This document shows, piece by piece, positions 44,780 to 56,133 of a stretch of 64,000 bases of DNA. A program made the position numbers and the translations under genes. Source of the stretch: Trichomonas vaginalis G3 (taxonomy: Eukaryota > Parabasalia > Trichomonadida > Trichomonadidae); the NCBI RefSeq assembly GCF_026262505.1, contig NC_067205.1, positions 27,048,556 to 27,112,555 of the forward strand, read 5' to 3'. The notes under the pieces were generated by a model. That model was given only the letters and a program-made list of their open reading frames with translations, searched no databases and was not told the DNA's origin. Every line of letters starts with the position of its first letter. Within the stretch, counting starts at the first letter, position 1.

Positions 44780-47700
44780 ATGAGTGAAATGCAAATTAAG
44801 ATTTACGGAGAGATCGGAAAAGGGCGCCCCTCTCCGAATTTTGCCCAGACAGTTGTTTACAAGGCCCGTAAAAATAATACTGTCGAGTTTGTTGCAGCAA
44901 AAACTGTTGATGCAGTGAGATTAGAAGAAATTTCAAACGCAGTGCATATTCAGCACAATCTACATCACGAAAATATCGTGCAATTTTATAACTGGTATCA
45001 AGTAGAAAACAGTATCTTCTTAGTTCTCGAGTATTGCCCTGGAGGATCTTTATCTGACATTTTAGAGCGAGATGTCCGTCTTCCTGAAAGCGTTATACGT
45101 ATTTTTGCAAGTGATGTTGCAGCAGCTTTACTTTATTTGCATAAAAATGGAGTTTATTTCACGAATTTTGATACGAGAAATTTCATTCTCGATGAAAATG
45201 GCATTGTTAAGCTATCTGACTTTTGCCGTGCCGTTATTGACGGAAATTACTGCAATCTTACTGACATAGATCCAGAATATCTCGAAGTTTTACCAGTAGA
45301 AATTATTGATTTTAGTTCGAAACCTAATATCGCTACAGACTTATACGCATTTGGTTGCTTACTATACAAACTTGCCTGTGGACAGACTCCTTTTGCAGGA
45401 GAAGCACAAGAAGAGTTAGAATATAAAATTAGAAACACAAGTGTTGAATATATTCCTTATTGCTCGCCAGAACTCAACGATTTAATTAAAAGACTTACAG
45501 ATAAGAAGGCTATAAATAGGCCAACATGGTCAGAATTAATAGCTCATCCATTTTGGAAGAATATCTTCGCTTCTCGTGACGATTACGAGGACTTTTCGAA
45601 TTTCCCAACCATGGACTTCTCGATTCCTGCTTATGAATCATCAGAAATCACGGAAAATGAGGAAGATATTTTAGATATCGAGCCGAAAGAGAATTTGGCA
45701 AATTCAATTACATTCAGAGCATCCAGTGTTTTCTCTTCTATCTCAGAAAAAGTCGATACAATCCGAAATCTTCTTTTACGTTGTAATCAACTCAAACAAC
45801 AGTCTGTTGTCATGAACCAAGCCGTTGAAGCCATAAATCTTCCTAGTGTCAACGCCTCCCAAATGCCAGTAACTCTAGAAGCCATCAAAACTGGAAATCA
45901 AGAGACAATTGACACAATTGTTAAACAATTATCATCAAAGGACGTAGTTAAGCGACAAAGTCCACTGATAACATTCTTAATAACAGGTGCAAAGAACCCT
46001 GATGTAGCTACTGGCCTCTCAACGAATGGATTTTTGTCATCAATTTTGAATTTGGCGGTGAAGTCGAAGCACGTTTCAATTGCAGCTGCTCATTGTATCC
46101 TATTCGGTACAATAATACAGTCCGCAACTAAAATAGACTTCGAAAACCAAGTAAATAATGAGATAATCTACGGAGCCCTTGAAAAACTGTCAAATTCACC
46201 TAAGGACAAAGTCAAAAGGAAAGCCATATCAGCAATTTCAGCTCTTTTAACGTTTTGTGCCAACAACGGATACCAAATTCCACAAAAACTCATAGACGCG
46301 ATATTTAACTCGCTTAAACCCTCAAGTGATGATGTATGTCGCCATTACGCACTAAAAGCTGTTGCAAATGTATGTTTATCATTACATCCAGAAATATTAG
46401 ATTTAAATCTTCTTGAAAATGCATTAACAAAGCTTGACGTAACAGCACAACCGAACAATGCTATGGTAGAAAGTCTTTCACTCGCAGTTTGTGCATTTTT
46501 CAAGGACAGAAAACCTCAATCTTCTTCAAACGAGTATTTGCAGCGATTAACGAAGACATTGATAGTCAAACTTGGTGCAACGACAGCATCACTTGGTATG
46601 GTTATTGCTTGTGAGTGCGATATCCTTAATTCATCAAAAGAAGAATTAACAATTGCGTTTAACAAGTCCGTTGGCGAAGTTAAGTGGCGATCTATGATTG
46701 CATTGTGTTTGTTGTATCGAAACAGTATGCCAAACTTCATGTCCATCTCAGAACGCGTATTTTCACACGCAGATAAGTTGCAATACGACGAACCTCAAGT
46801 TTACGAGGCATTTATTCGATGGTACTGTGATTATTGTGATGAAATACTTGATGCTTCGTCAAAGGGACAGTACTTGAACTTAAGAATCATCGTAGATTCA
46901 CTCAAACAGAAAAACAACGCCATGAGAATCTATCGTCCTAAATTTGATCGAAAATTGAGAGACATTCTTAAAAACGAACAATTCATATTAGGTGGCAGTG
47001 AATTAATCTTAGAAATATTCTTACAATCATTTATTTTAGGATTATCCGATTCCACAACAATTGTCAATGATTTACTTTTAAATACATTACAAAGTCCAAT
47101 CAAAGATGTCCGGTATGATTCATTACGAATCTTGACTATGGCTACAAGTGATTTAAATGTTGATTCCACCGAAACAAATGTTATTTTCAACCAACTTTCA
47201 AAACACATTGAATTTCTTTTGAATGATGATTTAGTTATTTGTGAATGCTGCTTTAAAGTATTAGATAATTTGTTGTTAATTGATGAATGCCAAGTTGTTG
47301 GATTACTTTCAACGAAGAACACTATTATCCAAAGTCTTTTCTCTAAGATCGGAACAATCAACACTTCTATAAAGATCTGTGAACCATTGTTGTCATCTAT
47401 TTCATTTGAAAACATTATTTCATTGAATCTTATTCCACAAATCATGAAATCTATTGATCAAAGTGATTTCATCAAAGATAGTATTGATTTGTTGTATACA
47501 TTCCTTCTTATTGTTGAAGATTACATTGAAGCAAACAAAAACAATCAAAAGGAAATCAAGAAAACTATCAAAAGTGTTAACTCTCTTTCAACAATGGCTC
47601 CGAAATGCGCTAGTTTAGTTTTAAAATATCCTAAATCCGCTGATTGTTTGAAGATGTTAATTAACATTTTCACTCCATTACCAGGCCAGACCGATGTTGT

Positions 47701-47944
47701 TATTGAATCCGCATTTCAACCATTTGCAACAGCATTGATGAATGGTCATTGTAAACCCGAATGCGCGAACTCACTTAAATTAGTTATTGAACAACTTAAG
47801 AAATCAGCATTCAACTGTAACTCTATGAAACTTAAACTTAAATGTTCATCTAAACTTATGTCAGCTCTTCGCACAGCAGCACAGAATGGTGTTGGTGAAC
47901 TTCGTAAGACTACAGAAGGTGCATTGAATGTAATTCGAAGTTAA
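44780..47944 (+). CDS. ULK4/RUNKEL-like pseudokinase with armadillo-type repeats
   Basis: 1,054 aa from ATG 44,780 (an in-frame TTG lies upstream). N-terminal kinase fold, residues ~5-265: IYGEIGKGRPSPNFAQTVVY, Lys in FVAAKTVD, EYCPGGSLSDIL, and YTNFD-type catalytic loop YFTNFDTRNFIL in place of HRDxKxxN; DFG reads DFC (LSDFCRAV). The loss of the catalytic Asp marks a pseudokinase, as in ULK4/RUNKEL. The rest is helical HEAT/ARM-like (DVVKRQSPLITFLITGA, KDKVKRKAISAISALLTF, HYALKAVANVCLSLHPE). Family members act with Fused-type kinases in microtubule and cilium organisation; a flagellar role is likely. A fragment of its 3' part was copied to ~49,640-49,715. Confidence 0.85.
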   Translation: MSEMQIKIYGEIGKGRPSPNFAQTVVYKARKNNTVEFVAAKTVDAVRLEEISNAVHIQHNLHHENIVQFYNWYQVENSIFLVLEYCPGGSLSDILERDVRLPESVIRIFASDVAAALLYLHKNGVYFTNFDTRNFILDENGIVKLSDFCRAVIDGNYCNLTDIDPEYLEVLPVEIIDFSSKPNIATDLYAFGCLLYKLACGQTPFAGEAQEELEYKIRNTSVEYIPYCSPELNDLIKRLTDKKAINRPTWSELIAHPFWKNIFASRDDYEDFSNFPTMDFSIPAYESSEITENEEDILDIEPKENLANSITFRASSVFSSISEKVDTIRNLLLRCNQLKQQSVVMNQAVEAINLPSVNASQMPVTLEAIKTGNQETIDTIVKQLSSKDVVKRQSPLITFLITGAKNPDVATGLSTNGFLSSILNLAVKSKHVSIAAAHCILFGTIIQSATKIDFENQVNNEIIYGALEKLSNSPKDKVKRKAISAISALLTFCANNGYQIPQKLIDAIFNSLKPSSDDVCRHYALKAVANVCLSLHPEILDLNLLENALTKLDVTAQPNNAMVESLSLAVCAFFKDRKPQSSSNEYLQRLTKTLIVKLGATTASLGMVIACECDILNSSKEELTIAFNKSVGEVKWRSMIALCLLYRNSMPNFMSISERVFSHADKLQYDEPQVYEAFIRWYCDYCDEILDASSKGQYLNLRIIVDSLKQKNNAMRIYRPKFDRKLRDILKNEQFILGGSELILEIFLQSFILGLSDSTTIVNDLLLNTLQSPIKDVRYDSLRILTMATSDLNVDSTETNVIFNQLSKHIEFLLNDDLVICECCFKVLDNLLLIDECQVVGLLSTKNTIIQSLFSKIGTINTSIKICEPLLSSISFENIISLNLIPQIMKSIDQSDFIKDSIDLLYTFLLIVEDYIEANKNNQKEIKKTIKSVNSLSTMAPKCASLVLKYPKSADCLKMLINIFTPLPGQTDVVIESAFQPFATALMNGHCKPECANSLKLVIEQLKKSAFNCNSMKLKLKCSSKLMSALRTAAQNGVGELRKTTEGALNVIRS

Positions 47945-48390
47945 AAATCTAATTATATGTTTTTTTGTAAAAATAATTCTTTTATCAAATTTATACTTTC
48001 ATTTCTTTTATATATGCAGTAAGATTTATAAAATTAAAGATCACTTAAATCAATTAGCTTATTCTTGAAAATAACATCTTGTTATAAAGCCACTCATGCA
48101 AAGCTTTTGGTTTGTATCTAACAAAGTAAATAAATGGATCAATATCTAACAGTTTTCTACTATTTCTATTGGTTATATAAAAAGTGATATATCCATTTTG
48201 TCATTGAAAATATAATGAGAATCGGATAACTTCCCCCTGGGGGACAAAACAATATCCTTAAATATATGTCAGAATCTCAATTGAATTCAATACTTACTTG
48301 AAAATCAAAATTCAATGCACTTTTGTGTTGCCAAATTTTGACATAAAATTTTATTTGTTTATAATTTTCAAGAAACTTTTAAGTTGTTAG
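47945..48390. other. AT-rich spacer
   Basis: About 450 bases; nothing coding recognised. Confidence 0.4.
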
Positions 48391-49383
48391 GGTTTTAAGC
48401 TTATTCTATATAATAAATTAGCAGCCACTATTCTATTTTATGAATTAGCGAATGCTTATGCACTTCAAAAGAGTTTTTCTGATTATTACGGCTCAATTGA
48501 GCATTATAATAAAACAGAGAACGAAACCATATCAGAACATAAAGGGAATTATTACATTCATCATGCAATATTTTCTTTCCATTATAATCAAACAGCAATT
48601 TACATTCATTATGACGGCAAAGTATTACTCGAAACATGCACATTTTGCAATAACAGCTCCACAGATCATGGTGGATCATTCTATATCCTTCACCCTGATC
48701 GTATCTTAGTTCATATTTGTTTATTACTTTCAGAAAATAAAAATCCAAATAAAAATGGATGTGGATATTACATTTGTTCAGTTCAAACTACTTACAAGAA
48801 AAGTTATGCTTTTGAATGTTCAGTTTCAGAATGCAGTGGATACTGGGCTTCTCTTAAACATGCTTTTGGAGATATCCAAGTAAGTAATATTAATACATCT
48901 TATCACAAAATTACTTGTTATGCTGCATATGCCATTACCAATCCAACAGGAACAGGAATTATTAAATTCACAACAGTATCAAATACATCATCTACATTTT
49001 TTGCTGGAATGTTAAATCATAGATGTAATAATACAAAATGTAATTATTTAAACAATGAATATACAGGAAGTGATAATGGAATAATTTATAGTTATAAAAA
49101 TTCAACTACATTTTCACATTGTTCATTCATAGGAAATAAAGGAAACTATTTATTTTCTCCAAAACCAATTATTATTGATAATTGTTACTTTATTAATAAC
49201 ACTGTCACTCAAACTGTAAGAAATGATCCAATTAGCTATGATTCAATTGAACAATTAGATTCATTTATATCTCATTATTCAACATATTATTGTCCAGCAA
49301 TAAAACATAATCATAAAACTCAATCAAATAGTGGAGAGTTTATTTCATTTAAGATTCTTCGATTTAGAAATCGAAGGCGTTGA
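48391..49383 (+). pseudogene. Truncated surface-family paralogue
   Basis: A long open frame (from after a TAG at 48,388) aligns along most of its length with the protein at 34,035-35,009: GNYYIHHAIFSFHYNQTAIY, KVLLETCTFCNNSSTDHGGS, YAFECSVSECSGYWASL, CSFIGNKGNYLFSPKP. The first in-frame ATG is only at 49,009, deep inside the aligned region, and the place of the paralogue's start Met has no ATG. It is therefore 5' truncated or its start was lost. The last ~20 codons diverge. Confidence 0.75.
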
Positions 49384-49640
49384 TTCCTTTCATTTGTAAT
49401 GTATGTTCGAATTTATCAGCAAGGACTTCGCAATTGGCTGTGTGAGATATTGACATCACTCTGTCAACATCTTCGTATTTAGTTGAATATATGCATGCAA
49501 TTGATTATCCGAGAGAGAAACCAACAATGAATATTTGTTGTGGATTCAATGTCTTCTTAAAGTTTTTTACAATGAAATTTAAATCATCTGTTCTTACAGC
49601 ATCATATAAACGCTTTTTAATGATCTTAGATCGAATATCA
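49384..49640 (-). pseudogene. Fragment of alpha/beta hydrolase gene
   Basis: About 230 bases match the minus-strand hydrolase gene at 50,322-50,540 (GTTTATCTGC..., AGAGAGAAACCAACAAT, TTTAAATCATCTGTTCTTAC), with many differences including a changed GFSLG elbow codon region. Partial duplicate, not a gene. Confidence 0.75.
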
Positions 49641-49720
49641 ATTCCTTTTTGTCGAAGATTACATTGAAGAAAACAAAAACAATCATAAGGAAATCAAGAA
49701 AACTATCAAAAGTTAACACT
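49640..49720 (+). pseudogene. Fragment of ULK4-like gene 3' region
   Basis: GAAGATTACATTGAAGAAAA through AAATCAAGAAAACTATCAAA matches 47,511-47,580 of the ULK4-like gene with few changes. It directly abuts the hydrolase fragment, giving a mosaic of two unrelated gene pieces. Confidence 0.75.
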
Positions 49721-49887
49721 TTTGTGGTGCCATTTTCTGTCATAAAAATTTTATAATAACACAAATTAAAAGTAATTCTAAGCACATGAAATTTGATTTT
49801 TTACCATTTTCTGGTTAAAATCAGGACATTTCAAAACTTTATCTGGACAATCATCTGATTACATTGAATGTAAATAGAATTTTTTTT

Positions 49888-50989
49888 TATTCAGATTTAG
49901 AAGAAAGAATAGATTCGAAGTAGTCGATGGCGACATCTTCAACATATGAATTTTGTCCATTGAGTCCTGTACAAATGAAACATGGCCACCTTCTGGAGTG
50001 GAAATATATGCAACGTTTTCTGATTCACGGATGAGTTGTTCTGGAACTAATTTTTGTGTTGTGAATGGATCATCTTCTGCATTGAAGATAAGTAATGGAA
50101 TCTTCGCGTTTTTGATTTTCTTTTCGTCAAGAGTTACAGCGCGATAATAATCTTCTGCATGAGGAAGTCCGAGTTCTTTCGATGTCCACGCTTCATCAAG
50201 TTCTCGCAATGTTTTCGCTGACATACATGCTTTTCTTTGTTCTTCTGGAATAAAACTATTCTTAGACAATGTCTTTTTGATCGCTTTAAGCATAAGAGGG
50301 ATGTAAAACTTCATTTGCAGTGGTCCTTCGAGTTTATCTGCAAGAAGTTCGCAATTGACTGGGTGAGAGATCGACATAACTCCATCAACATCGTCGTATT
50401 GAGACGAGTATATGCATGCGATTGATGATCCTAGAGAGAAACCAACAATAAATATATGTTTTGGATTCAATGCCTTCTTAAAGTGTTGAACAAGGAAATT
50501 TAAGTCATCTGTTCTTACTGCATCGTATAAACGCTTTGTAGTGATCTTAGATCCATTGGCACCTCTACATGTAGCAACAACAACATTCCAGCCGTGTTTC
50601 ATTCCTTTGATACACATATTATTCGTGCAAGGTTCGCGTGTTCCGCCACCAAGAGTGTGGCAGACAATAAGAAGTGGTATTTCAGGTGAGATATCACGTT
50701 TAAACCAGTCAAGAACAACATTTCCGCCGTCAGGAAATGAAACTTCTTCTCTTGATGGCTTAAATGTAGATTTTTTCCTAAATTGGATACCCCAGACTGT
50801 AGAGAAGTGTCCATTGATAAGCCATGGAGTTGGTTTGAATGGTTTCGTGATCGACTTCATTCTTGCAAGAATCGGCGCCATATTTCCGTTCTCATTAACA
50901 ACGACCTTTGGCTTGTAGCTGAGTGTGAGCCTATAAATGGCGAATAATACTAATAAGATAAGGAGAAAAACAAATAGACCAAAAATCAT
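49888..50989 (-). CDS. Membrane-anchored alpha/beta hydrolase (YheT/ABHD-like, one frameshift)
   Basis: ATG at 50,989 preferred over TTG 51,022. An N-terminal hydrophobic segment IFGLFVFLLILLVLFAIYRL anchors the protein. Hydrolase core: PWLINGHFSTVWG, oxyanion region CHTLGGGTREP, nucleophile elbow IVGFSLGSSIAC (Ser), Asp in FNAEDDPFT and His in EGGHVSFVQ. The frame breaks just after the catalytic His near 49,974; one missing G would bring in a natural C-terminus ending at 49,888 (EDVAIDYFESI...SKSE), whereas the unshifted frame runs into unlikely sequence to 49,859. Probable lipase or esterase of membranes. A TCATT initiator lies at 51,007-51,011 on minus. Confidence 0.8.
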
Positions 50990-51006
50990 TTGAAAAAAAA
51001 CTGCCA

Positions 51007-51011
51007 AATGA
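51007..51011 (-). promoter_or_regulatory. Host Inr (TCATT) of hydrolase gene
   Basis: TCATT on minus, ~18 bases upstream of the ATG at 50,989, fits the trichomonad initiator TCAYT/A and its usual distance to the start codon. Confidence 0.5.
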
Positions 51012-51022
51012 TCGCAAGGCAA

Positions 51023-51817
51023 TTGTATTCAAATTAATCTTATTAAAATTGCTGTACTATGTATATTGGTTCAAATTAATTGAACGAATATTTTTTGAGA
51101 GTTGGAAACAGTTTTTTTAAATTTTGATTGATTTTTCACTAATCAGCATAGAAATTGAACATTGTTAGCTCTTTGTGGCAATCATTAGACAAAACTATCT
51201 GTATGTCATGACTAAAAGAATAAATTTAAGGATAAATTCAGAATGAAAATTAAAAAATAAGTAATAAGTTATAAATATGGGATTAAGTATGTGATTTGCA
51301 GGTTTCATATAGTACGTAAACCATACAATATTCGATATAACGCATTAAAATCAGAAAAATGTCAACATTTATTCATCTTTTAATAGATTATGACATATTG
51401 AAATGTGCAAAAAAGAACCCAACGATTTGTGCACCAATATCATAATGGAATGATTCGAAATTAATAAAAAAGTAAAATAATGAAAGTTAATTTCCAAAGA
51501 TAAGGATGCCAACACAGTGCATTTGATCGGTTAGAGAGATTTAGTTTGATAGATTGATTCGAATCCTTCTTAATTCAAAGAAAAACCTAAAAAAGGAAAA
51601 ATAATCTTGCGATAAGGTGGCCAAGTATGCGATTTCTAGTGAAAACTACACAGTTGCATACCATCGATCAGTATTTTCATTAGATGATTGAATCTGCCTC
51701 TACTTTTTATTAAATTTTGTTTATGGAGTAAAATTTTTGAAAGAAAAGTGTAAAAAACGAACAATTGGGTATTCTTCAGAAAACTAAAGAAAAATAAAAA
51801 ATCTTCTTGAATAAAAA
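51023..51817. other. AT-rich intergenic region
   Basis: About 800 bases with no supported gene between divergent genes. A minus ORF at 51,636-51,863 overlaps the next start and lacks protein character. Confidence 0.45.
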
Positions 51818-54111
51818 ATGGGTTGTGGGAGTTCTGTTCTGCTCCCACACGGCGGAAGATCACAGCTCAGAACTCCAATCAAAGCTCTTTAAGTCAGCAA
51901 GTTGACGAAAGTGATTTGATTTCTCTAATTCCTCATTTTTTTGAATTTATCACTAATGGGTGCAAAAAAATTGCCGCACCGAGGAACATGATGCCATCAG
52001 TATGCCTAGGGAAGAACTCTTTTCCCATTGTTACTTCAGTATTAAAGCTAGATATGAATACACCTTTCGAAATTAAGTTACCAGTCATTTCAGCGAGTTT
52101 ATATGGTCAAGGGCGTGTGCTTTTATTTTCACAGATCAATTTAGTATCAAATAAAGCACTTCGATATGAAGATACTTTTAAATTATTATCTAACGCAACA
52201 AAATGGATCACAAATGGCTCAGTAGCCATGACACCCTTTTATGCATTGCAATTCGATAAAAATGGCTCAAAAATAGTGACAGAAGCATTCAAAGAACTCG
52301 GATTTTTTACAGATTCGGGTGGATTTCTCACAAGTTACAAGAATTTCAAAGCTCTTCTTATTCCAAGTACCATAGAATTTAACGATCAATCAGAATTCGA
52401 CAATGTACTTAATTTTGTAAACGAAGGAGGCGGATTAATAATATTTTATGTTAATAATGACCTAAATTCACTTACATCGTCAATAAATCAGCTTCTTTAT
52501 AAATTTAATCTCGCATTTACTTACGGAATCATGAATGACGAAGAAGATTTCATGGATTCGATTTTTGTCTACAATGTCTTCACTTATGTTCGCGAATGCA
52601 ATCTCCTTTCACAGATAGCGACCTACAAACTCACAATCGAGAACGACAACCCAGATCCTGTGGCTTTAGACGAAATTATAACAAATTTACGTTATTTCAT
52701 CATGGTTTGCGACAACAACTTCAAGGATGAGCTTATAGATTTATTGAACACATCCTGGGAATTCCTGAAGCGAACTGGCTACAACGAAAACGGATTAATT
52801 TGTACGAAGCCTTGCCATCCATTAATTGCCATTCTTTTGACAGATTTATACACTAAAGTACCTCCTGAGAACGTTGTCGCTATTCCGGAGTACAAGGATT
52901 TCCCAGGAGCGACAGGAAACGTTGAATTATCTAATTTCGAAGAACATTTGGAACTAGGACCAGAAATGTGGGTTAGTACGGGCTTGTATCTACCTGCAGG
53001 CGTGATCGGAGAGATAGAAATCTCAGAACCAATGCCAGATGTACATATTCATATCGGATGCCACCACGAATCGTTAGTTCCGAAATCTCCGCCGTGGAAA
53101 CGATGGCCGTTAACAGTTTGTGTCTTCCCGTTAACAGAAAAGGTCACAAAAGTTGTTTCGCCGTTCGGAGGAATAGTTTACGTCGCCATGAACATAGAAA
53201 CGGACGAACCCGTCAGAATAACCGTAAAATTTTCCAATTTCTGTAGACATCCGGTCGCTCAGTTCGATGACTCTTCTGTTTGGGAAATGACGAAAAATTT
53301 CGAAGTTCCGTGTGGCGAAATCGTCGCAGAGAACTTGATAATAACTCTCTCTTCCCAGAAAATGCGAGAAATTGGCAATTTCTCCAAAATTTTCGATATT
53401 TTCAACAAAATTATTTCAAGATTGTCCGAAAACTTAAGTTATCCGATCACTAGGCCCTACAGATTCGTCTTTGATATAGAACTACCAGATGACGAGCCTA
53501 GTTATGGATATCCTTTAGTTTTTCTCGAAGATGATATCGATTTAATCATAAATCACTTCGATGTCCCTTCTATGAAGCTGTTCAACGCTGTTTCATTGCT
53601 AGGAATCGTTTCTATACGCGAGGATTGCTTCGATAAAACGATGGAGACCGCAATTTCTAATGTTATTGCTTCAACGGTTTTTAAGACCATATGGAAGGAC
53701 TTTGACCCATATAAACTCGATGGATTCAATCCTCCGCAGCTTTTCAAGGAACTTTGGGATATAAATTTGTATTCAAGTCCAAATGTTATCAAAAACACTT
53801 TGAAAGAGTTCCAGAACCCAGAATTTATTGCTCCTGAAGTTCCTGATGATATGTGGATTATTTTTGTCCGAGAAATGTGTAAAATTGCCAAAATTAATTA
53901 CACAACAATGCTGCAACAGATCAGACCTATTCCACTTAACATGTGTACATCTGTGCAATGTTTTCCTGACTTCCAAATTCCAAAATCTCCAAATTATTTT
54001 TTTAATTTTTTGTATGTAATGTATTTATTTTATAATTTTGATTTTCACAAGGATCAAAGATGTATTATATCATTTTTGATTCTTGCTTTTTATTACCATG
54101 TAAAATTTTAA
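51818..54111 (+). CDS. TCAF/M60-like protein without metalloprotease motif (one frameshift)
   Basis: Best start is ATG 51,818 (MGCGSSVLLPHGGRS), a Gly2/Cys3 N-terminus fit for myristoylation and palmitoylation; the frame breaks at CTCTTTAAG near 51,886, where one missing T would join it to the main frame (alternative start TTG 51,823). ~760 aa. The N-terminal half resembles TCAF/FAM115 (VNEGGGLIIFYVNNDLNSLT with glutamine-amidotransferase-like fold), and the middle is an M60-like N-terminal beta domain (GLYLPAGVIGEIEIS, HIHIGCHHESLVPKSPPWKR). The M60 catalytic HExxH is absent, so it is non-catalytic. The last ~40 residues are hydrophobic and may reflect another frame slip. Likely membrane-linked adaptor. 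Confidence 0.7.
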
Positions 54112-54508
54112 TTCTATCATTAATTTTTACTTTTTTTAGATGTAACAATGAGAAACCAAACAATATAGAGATGTAATATTAAAGATTTTGTTTTGGAAAA
54201 GAAATTTTATGATCTATTAAATATTTCGCAAAAGATATGTTGTCCAATTGTTCAATTAATACTGACAAAAGACTGAAATTGTGAGAAAAAGTAGTCTAAG
54301 ATGTTTAAACATCATGCAGTCATAATATGCATTTCTGAGAATAAATTATTCTCATCCAGAACCAAACATAGTTAAAACTTACATTAGATCATGATATAGA
54401 TATTGTTATTGCAATATCACTTTATGATTTTATGAATAATTTATTTTTGCCAATGTAAAACAAAATTTTGTCAGAATTCTTTTCTTTCGGATTTGAAATT
54501 TCAAATCA
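54112..54508. other. AT-rich spacer
   Basis: About 400 bases, no gene or RNA recognised. Confidence 0.4.
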
Positions 54509-55783
54509 ATGAAACGCAGTGAATATTATAGTAAAGTAAGGATTCGCTGGTTAATTTCATTGATGCTTCTAGGAATAATGTTTATAAACTTCTTTCAAAC
54601 AGAACCAGAATGCTCAAATCTCTATTTCCGACGTTCAAATATCACATTTATCGAAGGTGTTGAATATTTAAATGTTTCAGGTTCTAAGATTGATATTCCC
54701 AACGATTACATTATACACAAAGAGAAAGTTATTGAATATGTTCCTCACGATCCAAATCCTCTAATTATTGACTCTCTTACTGAACAATATTATCTTTCAA
54801 ACCATATGAATCTGACTACTCTTGAAGAAATCATCCATTTCGATGAAAAATTGGACGGAACTTGGTATTGTTTGAAAGATTTATACGCAAATGTTTACGG
54901 AAGTTACACAGATGGTTATTCAGTGCTCGTTCCTTCGCAGTGGAATTTCAGAGGCACTCAGATGGATCTCTATGCCCATGGAAGCGGTAACGTATCCGAC
55001 CATTATGATTCAGTCATTGCTTTAGGCAATTTCGTTGTCACTTATTACGGGCATTGGTTTTTTGATGTCCTCGCCCCTCTCATGATGTTCCCTGATGAAG
55101 TTATAGCCACATCTTCGATTATTTTGGGAAATACGAAACCGTACGTCTACGAGACCCTCTATGCCCTCGGAATGAAAGACAGTCAATTTATAACCATAGA
55201 TCAGGGAGATTGGATCTTTGCTCACAAATTATACGTCGTGGCAGATCCAGGGCCACATGTAACACATATGGGAGCAGCGTTGACGAAATTATCATCAAAA
55301 CTGCTTAAAGCATTCAATATCAAGGAAAAAGTTCCAACGAAATACGTTCTGACAAATAGGAAATCTTCCTATCGTAGAACTATTCCAAATTTAGCCGAAA
55401 TATACTACAACATAAAGAAAACATATCCGCAATACGACTGGATCATTATTCCAGATAATTTCCCAACTGTCAAAGAAACTGCTCGAGTTTGGTCAGATAT
55501 CAAAGTCCTCTTTACGCCTACAGGATCTAACCTCGTTAGAATCTTGTTTATGATGCCAGGAGCTGTAATTTGTGACGTACAAGCAAATTACAACGATTAC
55601 GCAATGGAAGCAATCGCCATTTGCAGGCATATCAAGATTCTCGTGTTTGCTGTCCCTTATACCGATCATTTCACTGAAAAACTCGACGTAAGTGTCGAAG
55701 AATCGATGAGAATGATGAAAGTTGTTATGTACTGCGCTGAACACGGAGACTGGCCTGAAAAGTCCGCGGAATACCAATATTAA
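54509..55783 (+). CDS. GT61-type (DUF563) glycosyltransferase, type II membrane protein
   Basis: 424 aa. A short cytosolic N-terminus is followed by one signal-anchor helix (WLISLMLLGIMFINFF, residues ~13-29) and a lumenal catalytic domain. GT61 signatures: YYGHWFFDVLAPLMMFP, KYVLTNRKSSYRR and the C-terminal FTPTGSNLVRILFMMPGA followed by ICDVQ. It probably acts in the Golgi on glycans or glycolipids. Intact, and its codon use matches the host neighbours. Confidence 0.85.
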   Translation: MKRSEYYSKVRIRWLISLMLLGIMFINFFQTEPECSNLYFRRSNITFIEGVEYLNVSGSKIDIPNDYIIHKEKVIEYVPHDPNPLIIDSLTEQYYLSNHMNLTTLEEIIHFDEKLDGTWYCLKDLYANVYGSYTDGYSVLVPSQWNFRGTQMDLYAHGSGNVSDHYDSVIALGNFVVTYYGHWFFDVLAPLMMFPDEVIATSSIILGNTKPYVYETLYALGMKDSQFITIDQGDWIFAHKLYVVADPGPHVTHMGAALTKLSSKLLKAFNIKEKVPTKYVLTNRKSSYRRTIPNLAEIYYNIKKTYPQYDWIIIPDNFPTVKETARVWSDIKVLFTPTGSNLVRILFMMPGAVICDVQANYNDYAMEAIAICRHIKILVFAVPYTDHFTEKLDVSVEESMRMMKVVMYCAEHGDWPEKSAEYQY

Positions 55784-56133
55784 ATAAAATGTATGAATTT
55801 GTTAGAGTAATGAAGTTCAAAATTTGACTTTTTTTATTAATTACAATGCGTTTTTTATTTTTGACGTAATGTTCTCAAAAATTGTGAGAATTGAGATATT
55901 TACACGCGAAAATTATTAAATCTAAAATAATGAATTGTCTAAACAATAGTATAACGAATTTGTTCAAAATATTTGATAAAAATTAATTTTTTATGATTTT
56001 TTTGTTCCAAAATATGAAATTTCGAAAATATCTCATATTTTCCATCACTTAAAATCAAAATTACTATGGTGGTTATCGAATAAAATACAAACATTTACAT
56101 AAAATAACAAAATAACAATATAAAAAAAGAAAA
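55784..56133. other. AT-rich convergent spacer
   Basis: 350 bases between convergent genes; nothing else recognised. Confidence 0.4.

Noticed and set aside
53050-53110. M60 metalloprotease active site in the TCAF-like protein
   Set aside because: The HHES string is in the N-terminal beta domain; no HExxH with downstream Glu is present.
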